Below are positions 44,827 to 53,172 of a stretch of DNA of 64,000 bases, one piece after another. How positions within the stretch are numbered: the first letter of the stretch is position 1; each line of letters starts with the position of its first letter. Made by a program: the position numbers and the translations under genes. The stretch is from Vulcanimicrobium alpinum (GTDB lineage: Bacteria > Vulcanimicrobiota > Vulcanimicrobiia > Vulcanimicrobiales > Vulcanimicrobiaceae): positions 372,001 to 436,000 of the forward strand of contig NZ_AP025523.1 in assembly GCF_027923555.1 (NCBI RefSeq), given 5' to 3'. The notes under the pieces were generated by a model. That model made no database searches and was not told the DNA's origin. It saw only the letters and a list, made by a program, of their open reading frames with translations.

Positions 44827-45635
44827 CGCTCGATCAGCGGGCGTTCCGACGCCAGCCGGCGCGTCTGTGCGTCGACCCCGACGAGATCGCGCACGAAGTC
44901 GTCGGCGGGTGCGCGCAGCAGGTCGTCGGGCGCGGCCGTCTGCACGACGCGTCCGGCGTTCATGACGACGACGCGGTCGGCGAGCCGCAGCGCTTCGTCG
45001 ACGTCGTGGGTGACGAAGACGATCGTCGTGCGCAGTTCGCGGTGGACGCGCGCGATCTCGTCCTGCAGTGAGGCGCGGACGATCGCGTCGACGGCGGCGA
45101 ACGGTTCGTCCATCAGCAGGACGCGCGGCTCCGCGGCGAGCGCGCGCGCGACGCCGACGCGCTGCGCTTCGCCGCCGGAGAGTTCGCGCGGCTTGCGATC
45201 GCGGTAACGCGCGGGCTCGAGACGCACGAGCGCGAGCAGCTCGTCGACGCGGCGGGCGATACGCGCGCGATCCCAGCCCAGCAGCGACGGGACGACGCCG
45301 ACGTTCTGCGCGACGGTGTAGTGCGGGAACAGCCCGACCGCTTGGATGACGTAGCCGATCCCGCGCCGCAGATCGGTCGCGTCGCGCTCGCGCGCGTCGG
45401 CGCCGTCGATCAGCACGGTGCCCGACGTCGGCTCGACGAGCCGGTTGATCGTGCGCACCAGCGTGCTCTTTCCGCAGCCCGACGGGCCGAGCAGCACCGC
45501 GAACGTCCCGCCGCCGATCGCGAGGTCGACATCGCGCACCGCCGGCGCCGCGGCGCCCGGATACGCGACGCTGACGCCGCGGAAGGCGACGGCGGCGCCG
45601 GTGCTACGCGAGTCCGTGGGCTTTGAGGAAATCAC
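44823..45635 (-). CDS. quaternary-amine ABC transporter ATPase (OpuCA type)
   Basis: 270 aa. Walker A GPSGCGKST near residue 50, Q-loop YVIQAVGLFPHYTVAQNV, ABC signature LSGGEAQRVGVARAL, Walker B VLLMDEPFAAVD, and H-loop VFVTHDVDEAL. It lacks the C-terminal CBS pair found in OpuCA/ProV osmosensors, so osmotic gating of that kind is not expected. The frame overlaps the SBP gene by 32 bases. Confidence 0.93.
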   Translation of the reverse strand: MISSKPTDSRSTGAAVAFRGVSVAYPGAAAPAVRDVDLAIGGGTFAVLLGPSGCGKSTLVRTINRLVEPTSGTVLIDGADARERDATDLRRGIGYVIQAVGLFPHYTVAQNVGVVPSLLGWDRARIARRVDELLALVRLEPARYRDRKPRELSGGEAQRVGVARALAAEPRVLLMDEPFAAVDAIVRASLQDEIARVHRELRTTIVFVTHDVDEALRLADRVVVMNAGRVVQTAAPDDLLRAPADDFVRDLVGVDAQTRRLASERPLIER

Positions 45636-46488
45636 GGGCGACGTCCGCCGGTTCGCGCTTCGCCGAACCGTCCACGTCCAGGTTCATGTTCTGCATGTCG
45701 TCGTCGTTCAACAAAGCGGTGACCTTGTTCAGGACGGTCGCGAGTTGCGGCTTCGCGGCGAGGATCTCGCGCCGTACGACCGGCGCGACGTGATACGCCG
45801 GGAAGAGATGCTTGTCGTCTTCGAGGACGATGAGATGCTCGGCTTTGAGTTGGCCTTCGGTCGAGAACGCGATGACGACGTCGACGTCGCCGTGCTCCAG
45901 CGCCTGATACTTCAGCCCGTTGTCGACGATCTTCGTCGCCTTGAAGCGAAAGCCGCCGTAGCGTTTCTGCAAGCCCGGCAGACCGTCGGCGCGCGAGAGA
46001 AACTCGGGGACGCAGCCCAGCCGCAATTCGCCGGCCTTCGCCGCGAGGTCGCTGAGCTTTTCGAGCGAGAACCTCCCGGCGACCGACTGCGTCGTCGCCA
46101 ACGCCTGCGTGTCGTTCATCGGCGACTGGTCGAGCCAGACCAGACCGTACTGCTTCTCGAACGCGTTCTTCACCGTCGTGTAGGCGCGCTTCGGATCGCT
46201 CTCCGGCGGGAGATGCAGGACGTTGAGCAGCGCCGTGCCGGTGTATTCCGGATAGAAGTCCAGCTCGTTGCGGTGCAGTGCCGCCATCGCGATGTCGGTG
46301 GTCCCCAAGTTGAGGCGGCGCGTCACCGCGAATCCCGCATGCTCGGCGGCCTGCGCGTAGAGTTCGCCGAGGATGAGCTCTTCGGTGAAGTTCTTCGAAC
46401 CGGCGCGCACCGTGTCGCGCGGACCGCACGAGACGGCGAGCGGTGCGGCGGCGAGGAGCCCGAGCGCGCGGGCGCGTGACAGATCCAT
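45604..46488 (-). CDS. quaternary-amine-binding lipoprotein (OpuAC/OpuBC family)
   Basis: 294 aa. A signal with lipobox LAVSC, then the OpuBC-type start AGSKNFTEELILGELYAQ and ALHRNELDFYPEYTGTAL, with QALEHGDVDVVIAFSTEGQLKAEH further on. Binds a trimethylammonium-type ligand such as betaine, choline, carnitine or a histidine betaine. Located between the two permease genes' operon positions, 6 bases after the first permease. Confidence 0.93.
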   Translation of the reverse strand: MDLSRARALGLLAAAPLAVSCGPRDTVRAGSKNFTEELILGELYAQAAEHAGFAVTRRLNLGTTDIAMAALHRNELDFYPEYTGTALLNVLHLPPESDPKRAYTTVKNAFEKQYGLVWLDQSPMNDTQALATTQSVAGRFSLEKLSDLAAKAGELRLGCVPEFLSRADGLPGLQKRYGGFRFKATKIVDNGLKYQALEHGDVDVVIAFSTEGQLKAEHLIVLEDDKHLFPAYHVAPVVRREILAAKPQLATVLNKVTALLNDDDMQNMNLDVDGSAKREPADVARDFLKAHGLA

Positions 46489-46494
46489 GTTCTC

Positions 46495-47088
46495 CTAGAC
46501 TTCGAGACGGCGCTGCGCGGCGCCGACAGCGGCGTCTGCGGCGAGGGCGAGCACCGCGACGGTGACGGCGCCCAGCAGCAGTTCCTGAACGTTCGCAGTT
46601 TGGAGCCCGCCGACGATGTAATCGCCCAGGCCGCCGCCGCCGATGAACGCGGCGAGCGTCGCCGAGGCGATCACTTCGACCGTCGCGGTGCGGACGCCGA
46701 CGGCGACGACCGGAAGCGCGAGCGGCCACCGCACCCGTACCCCGATTTGGCGCTCGGTCATCCCCGCTGCACGGGCCGCGTCGAGCGTCGCCGCGGGGAC
46801 CGCGCGCAGCGCGACGTCGGTGTTGACGAGGATCGGCGGCAGCGCAAGGACGACGAGCGCGAGCAGCGCGGGGGCGAAGCCGAGTCCGAGCAGCGGGATC
46901 GCGAGCGCCAGGATCGCCAGCGAAGGGACGACGCGGAGTCCGCCGGCGAGGGCGAGCAGGACCGAGCGCGGGAGCGGACGATCCGCGGTGAGCCCCGCGA
47001 ACGGGATGCCGACGGCGAGTGCGAGAGCGAGCGCGGAGACCGCGAGGGCCAGGTGGGAGCCGATGTGCGCGAAGAGGTCGGCGATCAC
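46495..47088 (-). CDS. quaternary-amine ABC transporter permease (OpuCD type)
   Basis: 197 aa from GTG 47088. Helices ALAVSALALALAVGIPFAGL and GGLRVVPSLAILALAIPLLGLG, EAA loop ATLDAARAAGMTERQIGVRVRWPLALP, and ASATLAAFIGGGGLGDYIVGGLQ. First gene of the minus-strand operon permease-SBP-ATPase-permease-GGCT. The longer frame to 48204 is antisense to ppk and is not part of it. Divergent from ppk with a 21-base gap. Confidence 0.92.
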   Translation of the reverse strand: MIADLFAHIGSHLALAVSALALALAVGIPFAGLTADRPLPRSVLLALAGGLRVVPSLAILALAIPLLGLGFAPALLALVVLALPPILVNTDVALRAVPAATLDAARAAGMTERQIGVRVRWPLALPVVAVGVRTATVEVIASATLAAFIGGGGLGDYIVGGLQTANVQELLLGAVTVAVLALAADAAVGAAQRRLEV

Positions 47089-47109
47089 GCGACGAACCCG
47101 GCAGTGGCC

Positions 47110-49230
47110 ATGATCACCGGTTCGCAAGTCGGCTCCGACCTCCGCCCGTCGCCGACCGCGCCTGCGCCGCTCGCGCTGGACGACCCCGCGCTCTACATCA
47201 ACCGCGAGACGTCGTGGCTCGAATTCAACGATCGCGTCCTCGAAGAGGCGCTCGACGAGCGCAACCCGCTCCTCGAGCGGTTGAAGTTCATCGCGATCTA
47301 CGGTACCAACCTCGACGAGTTCTTTATGATCCGCATCGCGGGTCTGATGCAGCAGATGGCGGCGGAGGTGCACAAGCGCTCCGACGACGGCCGGCTTCCC
47401 GAAGAACAGCTCGCGCTCGTGAGCGAGCGGCTGCGCCGTTCGCTCGCACGGATGACCGACTGTCTGCAGAATCAGCTCTTTCCCGCACTCGAACGCCACG
47501 GGATCCGGATCCTGCGCTACGAGCAGCTCGACTCCGAGACGAAGCGCGCGATGCGCCGGTACTACGACGAGCGGGTCTTCCCCGTGCTCACGCCGCTGGC
47601 GATCGACAAGGGCCATCCGTTCCCGTACATCTCCAACCTCTCGATCTCGCTGGCGGTCGAACTCTCCGAAACGACGGCGGACGGACCGGTGCACTACGTC
47701 GCGCGCGTCAAGGTGCCGGGCTCGCTGCCGCGCTTCGTCCCCGTCGACTCCGCGCCGCCGGGACAGCGCTGGTTCGTGCTGCTCGAGGACATCATCGGGC
47801 ACAACCTCGAGGCACTTTTCCCGGGCCTGCGCGTCACCGCGTCGCACGCGTTCCGGGTGACGCGCGATGCCGACCTCGACCTGCAGGAGGACGAGGCCGA
47901 CGATCTGCTGCGCGCGATCGAGTCGGAACTCCGCAAGCGGCGTTTCGGCGAACCGGTTCGGCTCGAAGTCGAGCCCGAGATGCCCGAGAGCCTGCGCGCC
48001 AAACTGCTCGAAGCGCTCGAACTCGACCGCAATGACTGCTACGAAGTCGACGGGATGATGGGGACCGCCGATTTGTGGACGCTCTACGCGATCGACGAGC
48101 CCGCGCTCAAAGATCCGCAGTTCACGCCGGCGATCCCGAAGCGGCTGATCGGTCAGACGGACATCTTCGCCGCGATTCGCGAAGGCGATCTGCTCCTGCA
48201 CCATCCGTACGAATCGTTCGATCCGGTCGTGCAGTTCGTCCAGCAGGCGGCGAGCGACCCGAGCGTGCTAGCGATCAAACAGACGCTGTACCGCACCTCC
48301 GGCAACTCGCCCGTGGTCGCGGCGCTGCTCGACGCGGCCGAGAACGGCAAGCAGGTTGCGGCGCTGATCGAACTCAAGGCGCGCTTCGACGAAGAAAACA
48401 ACATCCACTGGGCGCGCACCTTGGAGCGCGTCGGGGTGCACGTCGTCTACGGTCTGCCAGGGCTCAAGACGCACGCGAAGGTGACGCTGGTGGTGCGCGA
48501 CGAGCCCGACGGGATCCGCCGCTACATGCACTTCGGGACCGGCAACTACAACGACAAGACCGCGCGCGTCTACACCGATCTTTCGCTCTTCACGTGCCGC
48601 GCCGATCTCGGCGCCGACGCGACCCAGCTCTTCAACGCGCTCACCGGCTTCTCGAAAGCCGACAGCTACGAACAACTGATGGTCGCGCCGACCGGCCTGC
48701 GGACCGGCTTCGAAGAGCTCATCGCGCGTGAGACGGAGCACGCGCTCGCCGGACGCCCCAGCGGAATCATCGCTAAGCTCAACGCGATCAGCGATGCCGG
48801 CATCGTGCAGGCGCTCTATCGCGCGTCGCGCGCCGGCGTCCCGATCGACCTGGTCGTGCGCGGAATGTGCGTGCTGCGTCCCGGGATCCCGGGCGTCAGC
48901 GAGACGATCCGCGTGCGGAGCATCGTCGGACGATTTCTCGAGCACTCACGCGTGTTCGTATTCTCCAACGGCGGCCAACGGGAGATCTACGTCGGCAGCG
49001 CCGACTGGATGGGCCGCAATCTCGACCGCCGCGTCGAAACCGTGGTCCCGGTGTTCGACGCGATGCTGGGCGACATGATCGTTGACGACATCCTCGACGT
49101 GTATCTCGCCGACAACGTTAAGGCGCGAACCCTGCTCCCCGACGGCAGCTACGAGCGCCGCGGCGTGCTTCCTGGTGAGCCGCGCATCGACACCCAGCAG
49201 ATCTTCCTCAAACGCTACCAAGCCGTCTAG
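47110..49230 (+). CDS. ppk1: polyphosphate kinase 1
   Basis: 706 aa (E. coli 688). N-terminal RETSWLEFNDRVLEEALDERNPLLERLKF, then YGTNLDEFFMIRIAGL; the catalytic PLD-like region has LKTHAKVTLVV (phospho-His near residue 455), GTGNYNDKTARVYTDLSLFT, and the second HKD-like part near VYVGSADWMGRNLDRRVE. Makes and uses polyphosphate with ATP at the membrane. ATG 47110 (or GTG 47104) begins just upstream of the conserved domain. Ends directly against the EVE gene with no base between. Confidence 0.96.
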   Translation: MITGSQVGSDLRPSPTAPAPLALDDPALYINRETSWLEFNDRVLEEALDERNPLLERLKFIAIYGTNLDEFFMIRIAGLMQQMAAEVHKRSDDGRLPEEQLALVSERLRRSLARMTDCLQNQLFPALERHGIRILRYEQLDSETKRAMRRYYDERVFPVLTPLAIDKGHPFPYISNLSISLAVELSETTADGPVHYVARVKVPGSLPRFVPVDSAPPGQRWFVLLEDIIGHNLEALFPGLRVTASHAFRVTRDADLDLQEDEADDLLRAIESELRKRRFGEPVRLEVEPEMPESLRAKLLEALELDRNDCYEVDGMMGTADLWTLYAIDEPALKDPQFTPAIPKRLIGQTDIFAAIREGDLLLHHPYESFDPVVQFVQQAASDPSVLAIKQTLYRTSGNSPVVAALLDAAENGKQVAALIELKARFDEENNIHWARTLERVGVHVVYGLPGLKTHAKVTLVVRDEPDGIRRYMHFGTGNYNDKTARVYTDLSLFTCRADLGADATQLFNALTGFSKADSYEQLMVAPTGLRTGFEELIARETEHALAGRPSGIIAKLNAISDAGIVQALYRASRAGVPIDLVVRGMCVLRPGIPGVSETIRVRSIVGRFLEHSRVFVFSNGGQREIYVGSADWMGRNLDRRVETVVPVFDAMLGDMIVDDILDVYLADNVKARTLLPDGSYERRGVLPGEPRIDTQQIFLKRYQAV

Positions 49231-49692
49231 TCACGCTTCGCGCCCCAAACGCACGATCAACGCCCATTCCTGATCGCTGACCGGCTGTACGGAGAGCCGC
49301 TGCCCGCGACGCAGCAGCGGCATGTACGCGAGATCCGGAATCGCGCGCAGTTCCTCGATCGCGATCATCCGCGGAAATTTCTCCACGAATCCCACATCGA
49401 CGCACCACCACTTCGGGTTCGCGCGGCTCGACGAGGGATCCCAGTACTCGCCCTTCTTCACGAACTGCGACGAGTCGGGATGCGCCTCGGCGACGACCTT
49501 GCAGATCCCCACCACGCCGGGCGGCGAGATGCTCGAATGATAAAAGAACCCCAGATCGCCGAGCTTCATCTCGCGCATCAGATTGCGCGCCTGGAAGTTG
49601 CGCACGCCCGACCATTCCGTCGTTCCGTCGCGCGCGAGATCGTCGATCGAGAACGTCTCCGGTTCGGTTTTGAAGAGCCAGTGTCGCGGCAC
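49231..49692 (-). CDS. EVE domain protein
   Basis: 153 aa. WLFKTEPETFSIDDLARDG, GVRNFQARNLMREMKLGDLGFFYHS, and a late VQPVSDQEWALI define the EVE (PUA-related) fold that reads modified bases in nucleic acids. Stand-alone members are widespread in bacteria. Its stop starts at the base after the ppk stop. Confidence 0.95.
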   Translation of the reverse strand: MPRHWLFKTEPETFSIDDLARDGTTEWSGVRNFQARNLMREMKLGDLGFFYHSSISPPGVVGICKVVAEAHPDSSQFVKKGEYWDPSSSRANPKWWCVDVGFVEKFPRMIAIEELRAIPDLAYMPLLRRGQRLSVQPVSDQEWALIVRLGREA

Positions 49693-49718
49693 GCCCGCCG
49701 GCTTCGATCCGGAGAAGC

Positions 49719-49751
49719 GAAGAGCCCGCCGCGGTGCGCGACGGGCTCTTC
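49719..49751 (-). terminator. hairpin terminator of the second TonB receptor
   Basis: GAAGAGCCCG, 13-base loop, CGGGCTCTTC: a perfect 10-bp stem starting 26 bases past the receptor stop (49777). It is in the 84-base gap before the EVE start and probably isolates the two genes. Confidence 0.65.
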
Positions 49752-49776
49752 ACGATTCGGGCCCGCAGCCCGCAGG

Positions 49777-52700
49777 CTAGAGCGCGAAGTTCAACGACAT
49801 GCGCACCGTCCGCGGGGGCAGGGCGTTGATGTTGGTCGTGCCGTTCACGTTATAAAACGTGCTGTTCCCGGGCAGCAGCCGGCCGGTCGCGGCGTTGTAC
49901 CACAGCGTCGGCTCGATGTTCCCCTGGTTGCTGAGGCTGCGCCCCAGCGCCGTCCCGGTGTTGAGATTGAACAGGTTCTGCACCGAGACTTTGATCCGCG
50001 CGCGCTTGGCGATCGGGATCTGTCCGGCCGCGTCCCAAATGGTGTACGCCGGTCCGAACGTGTAGTTGTTGGGACCTTCATAATCGGCGCCGAGCGAAAA
50101 CGCGTCGCCGCGCGCGTCGCCGTAGCTGATCGATCCGTACGCCTTGAAGAACGGATTCCCGAACAGCTGCGCGCCGCTGACGTTGAAGTTGCCGTTGGTC
50201 GCCGACGTGTTCGAGAGGTAGATGCTCAGCGGCAACTGGTCGAGGTAACTGCGGTTCAGCGTCGCAGAGACGAAATACCCGAAGCCGTTGACGGGATTCT
50301 TCGTCAGCGAAAGTTCGACGCCGTACGTGCGCTGCAGCGGGCCGTTGATTTGGTTGCTCTGAAGGCACAGGGCGTTGGGGAACGACGTGTTGCCGCTGCC
50401 GGGTCCGCAGATACCGGCGATCGTCCCGAGGTTCGTCGTGTTCGAGAGGAATACGTCGTGAACCGTGTTGTCGTAGAGGTCCATCGACAGCACGCCGCCG
50501 TCGGCGAGTCGCTGGTCGAAGCCGAGATCGTATGCGACCGTCGTCTCCGGCTTGAGGTTGAAGTTGGGAATCGTGTTCACGTAATTCGGCTGCGCGGCGT
50601 TGGGGATCGTGATCGAGCCGAAGCCCGAGACGAGCGCCGGATACGGCTGCGTGATCGACGATCCTGCTGTGCCGCGGATGCTCAGATCGCGCGTCGCGCG
50701 ATACTGGAATCCGAGGTGCGGATCGTAATGGTTGTACGTCTGCCCGCGCGGAACGAGCGCGACGGGAGCCGCGGCCGAGTTTCCGAGCGCCGCATACGCC
50801 GCGAGTACGTTCGGATCTTCGATTTGCGCGTTGAGCTTGTAGACTTCGAAGTAGTTTCCGAGCGCGACGCGCAACCGCGGCGTCACCTGGAACGAGCCCG
50901 TCAGCGCGAAGTCGCCGTACTGCGAAACCGTCGGCGGCGTGCCGATCGACGAGCGCGGCAGGAAGTCGTACGACGCGTAGGGACCGGCGAAGTTGCCGAG
51001 CGGGCACGAGGGCTGGTATGACGTCCCTGCCAGCGGTCCGTTTTTGATGAACGCGTTGCCCGCCGTTGCCGAACCGATCACGAAGGAGCAGCCGGGGGCG
51101 GCGGCGCTGGTGTCGCTGCTCTGCGACTGCGAGAGATCCTTGCGGTAGTCGTAGCTGAAGTTGACGACGTTGTTGCCCATCGGGTGGATGTAGCTGAACG
51201 TGTAACCGTTGAGGCGGTCGAGCTCCGGCTGCGAGAACGGCGACGAATACCCGACGGTGCCGTCGTTTTGGAAACCGGTGCGCGTCGTGTAGCACGTGAA
51301 CGGCGGAGCCGCGGAACAGACGGGCGCGGCGTTCGTGGTCGGGAAGACGACCGACGGGCCGGCGGTCCCGATGTAGGCGGGCGACGTGGGGCTCAAGTTC
51401 GCCGGGAAGCATGGGCCGGCGGCGCCTGTCGCGGGGCCGCCTTTCGTGCCGGGTGCCAGAAACAGCGGCTGGCAATTCGCCGAGCTGGTCACCGCGTACC
51501 AGGCACCGCCGTTGCCGGGGTAATGGTTCTCAGCCACGCCGCTGATGTAACGGTTGATCAGGTGCGTGTACGGACGAAAGAGGATGGTGTCGTTCTTGAA
51601 CGTCGTGCGCAGTTCGGCGGCGAACGTCGGTTCGTTGTTCTGGATGAACGAGTTCGGAAACCACGTGTATGCATCCACCGCATTGCCGATGTTTCCGAAC
51701 GTATACGGCGCCGTGTAGGTGGACTGCGACGTGCAGGTCGCCAGCGTCGGCTGGAACGCCGCGCCGTTCTGACACGCCTGCAGCGTCATCGAGCCCAGGT
51801 ACGACGCGTACGAACCGCCCTGCGGCTGATATTGGCCCTGGAGGCCGAGATACTCCAGCGTGATCGACGACGATTCGCTGAAGCGGTAGCGCAGCTTCGC
51901 AAGCTCGCCCTGCAGCGAGTAGCGGTTCGAGAAGTCGCCGGTCCACTGATCGAGGCCGATGAAGCTAGGGACCTGATTCGTCGCGGTGGCGAGCGACGAC
52001 GTGTTGGTGATCCCGGCGCGGTCTTTGATGTTATTGTCCCAGGGACCGTTGAAACCGACGAAGGCCTTCTGAGCGATAAGGCTCGCGCGGTTGTCCTTGA
52101 GGAAGTTGACGTCGGCGAAGGCGTTGTAAAAGCCGCCGGAATAGCTGTCGGCGCCGATCTCCAAACCGGCGGTGTTGCTGCGGGTGAAGTCGCGCGTACG
52201 CACGTTGACCGTGCCGATCGCGGATTCACCGGCGATCGAACCGTTGAGTCCGGCGCCTTTCGCGACTTCGACGTCCTGGAAGATGCTGGCGACGGCGTAG
52301 TTTGTGTTCCACTGGCCGGCGATCCCGGAGCTGATCGGATGGCCGTCCAGCGTCACGCGCGTTTGCAGCCCCGCCCCGCGGACGACGAAGTTCGTGTTCG
52401 GGGTCGCCGAGAACGTGCGCTGGACGACGACGCCCGGCAGCGTCGCGACCGTGTCGGTGAGGTTGTTGTTCTCGCGCAGCGAGATCAGTGCCGGCGGCAG
52501 AACGTTGACCGGCGATTCGGAAATGTTGAACGCGTTGCGTCCCGCCGCCGTCGTCGACGTCCGCCCGATGACGCGCAGCGACTGGAGGTTCGTCTCGCTG
52601 AGCGTGATGCTCACTTTGACGCCCGATCCGGCGACGACCGGGATCGGATCGCTCTGCGACTGATTATAGCCGGCGTGACTTACCAGCAGCGTGTACACCC

Positions 52701-52950
52701 CGGGAGCCGCGGGGATACTGAAGTTGCCGCTGCCGTCGCTTGTCGCGGTGCGATTTCCCGCCGGCCCGGTCGCGACGACGGTCGCACCCGCGAGCGGGTT
52801 GCCGCGCTGATCGAGGACGCGGCCGGAGATGGTTCCTTGGGCGGTCGAGGCCTGAGCGATCACATCCGAACTCGTCGCCGCACTCACGGGTCCGACGAGG
52901 CTGAGGAGTGCAAACGCGAAAGCCGCCGCCGCACGGTAGGGTCTGTGCAC
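49777..52950 (-). CDS. TonB-dependent receptor-like outer membrane protein
   Basis: 1057 aa from GTG 52950, chosen because AAAGGGAA lies just upstream; ATG 52980 is the longer option. Signal peptide (AAAFAFALLSLVGPVSA), CarboxypepD_reg domain (GTISGRVLDQRGNPLAGATV), plug (NFVVRGAGLQTRVTLDGHPIS, IFQDVEVAKGAGLNG), then a barrel ending PPRTVRMSLNFAL with a terminal Leu after aromatic Phe. The ligand is unknown. Divergent from the next receptor over a shared 222-base regulatory gap. Confidence 0.88.
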   Translation of the reverse strand: MHRPYRAAAAFAFALLSLVGPVSAATSSDVIAQASTAQGTISGRVLDQRGNPLAGATVVATGPAGNRTATSDGSGNFSIPAAPGVYTLLVSHAGYNQSQSDPIPVVAGSGVKVSITLSETNLQSLRVIGRTSTTAAGRNAFNISESPVNVLPPALISLRENNNLTDTVATLPGVVVQRTFSATPNTNFVVRGAGLQTRVTLDGHPISSGIAGQWNTNYAVASIFQDVEVAKGAGLNGSIAGESAIGTVNVRTRDFTRSNTAGLEIGADSYSGGFYNAFADVNFLKDNRASLIAQKAFVGFNGPWDNNIKDRAGITNTSSLATATNQVPSFIGLDQWTGDFSNRYSLQGELAKLRYRFSESSSITLEYLGLQGQYQPQGGSYASYLGSMTLQACQNGAAFQPTLATCTSQSTYTAPYTFGNIGNAVDAYTWFPNSFIQNNEPTFAAELRTTFKNDTILFRPYTHLINRYISGVAENHYPGNGGAWYAVTSSANCQPLFLAPGTKGGPATGAAGPCFPANLSPTSPAYIGTAGPSVVFPTTNAAPVCSAAPPFTCYTTRTGFQNDGTVGYSSPFSQPELDRLNGYTFSYIHPMGNNVVNFSYDYRKDLSQSQSSDTSAAAPGCSFVIGSATAGNAFIKNGPLAGTSYQPSCPLGNFAGPYASYDFLPRSSIGTPPTVSQYGDFALTGSFQVTPRLRVALGNYFEVYKLNAQIEDPNVLAAYAALGNSAAAPVALVPRGQTYNHYDPHLGFQYRATRDLSIRGTAGSSITQPYPALVSGFGSITIPNAAQPNYVNTIPNFNLKPETTVAYDLGFDQRLADGGVLSMDLYDNTVHDVFLSNTTNLGTIAGICGPGSGNTSFPNALCLQSNQINGPLQRTYGVELSLTKNPVNGFGYFVSATLNRSYLDQLPLSIYLSNTSATNGNFNVSGAQLFGNPFFKAYGSISYGDARGDAFSLGADYEGPNNYTFGPAYTIWDAAGQIPIAKRARIKVSVQNLFNLNTGTALGRSLSNQGNIEPTLWYNAATGRLLPGNSTFYNVNGTTNINALPPRTVRMSLNFAL

Positions 52951-53172
52951 GGGGTTCCCTTTCAAGGATGATCGGCCCATCGGGCCGACGCTAGCCTACG
53001 GTGGTCGCCTTAAGCGAGCGTTATCGACTTTTCCTTGGGACGTTCGGACGTAATCGCATAATCTCGTGCTAATATTCGGTTGGTACTTTCAGCACCCGCG
53101 CCGCCTTGGTCGCGGGCCTCGTTCGTCGCATCCCTGCGGTGCGACGGCTTCTGACGAGTCGAAGGAGCTCAC
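52951..53172. promoter_or_regulatory. divergent promoter region between two TonB receptors
   Basis: The largest gene-free stretch of the window and relatively AT-rich at its centre (53011-53090). For the plus strand TTGGGA (53035-53040), an 18-base spacer and TAATCT (53059-53064) form a plausible promoter. Hairpins flank it: TCGGCCC/GGGCCGA at 52972-52988 in the minus-strand leader and CGTCGCA/TGCGACG at 53124-53146 in the plus-strand leader. AAGGAG at 53162-53166 serves GTG 53173. Confidence 0.45.

Noticed and set aside
46495-48204. 569-codon minus-strand frame extending the OpuCD-type permease
   Set aside because: The N-terminal 372 codons are antisense to ppk1 and have no transporter character; the permease starts at GTG 47088.
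52951-53172. cobalamin or other known riboswitch upstream of the TonB receptors
   Set aside because: No conserved riboswitch core (such as a B12 box) could be recognised; only simple hairpins are present.
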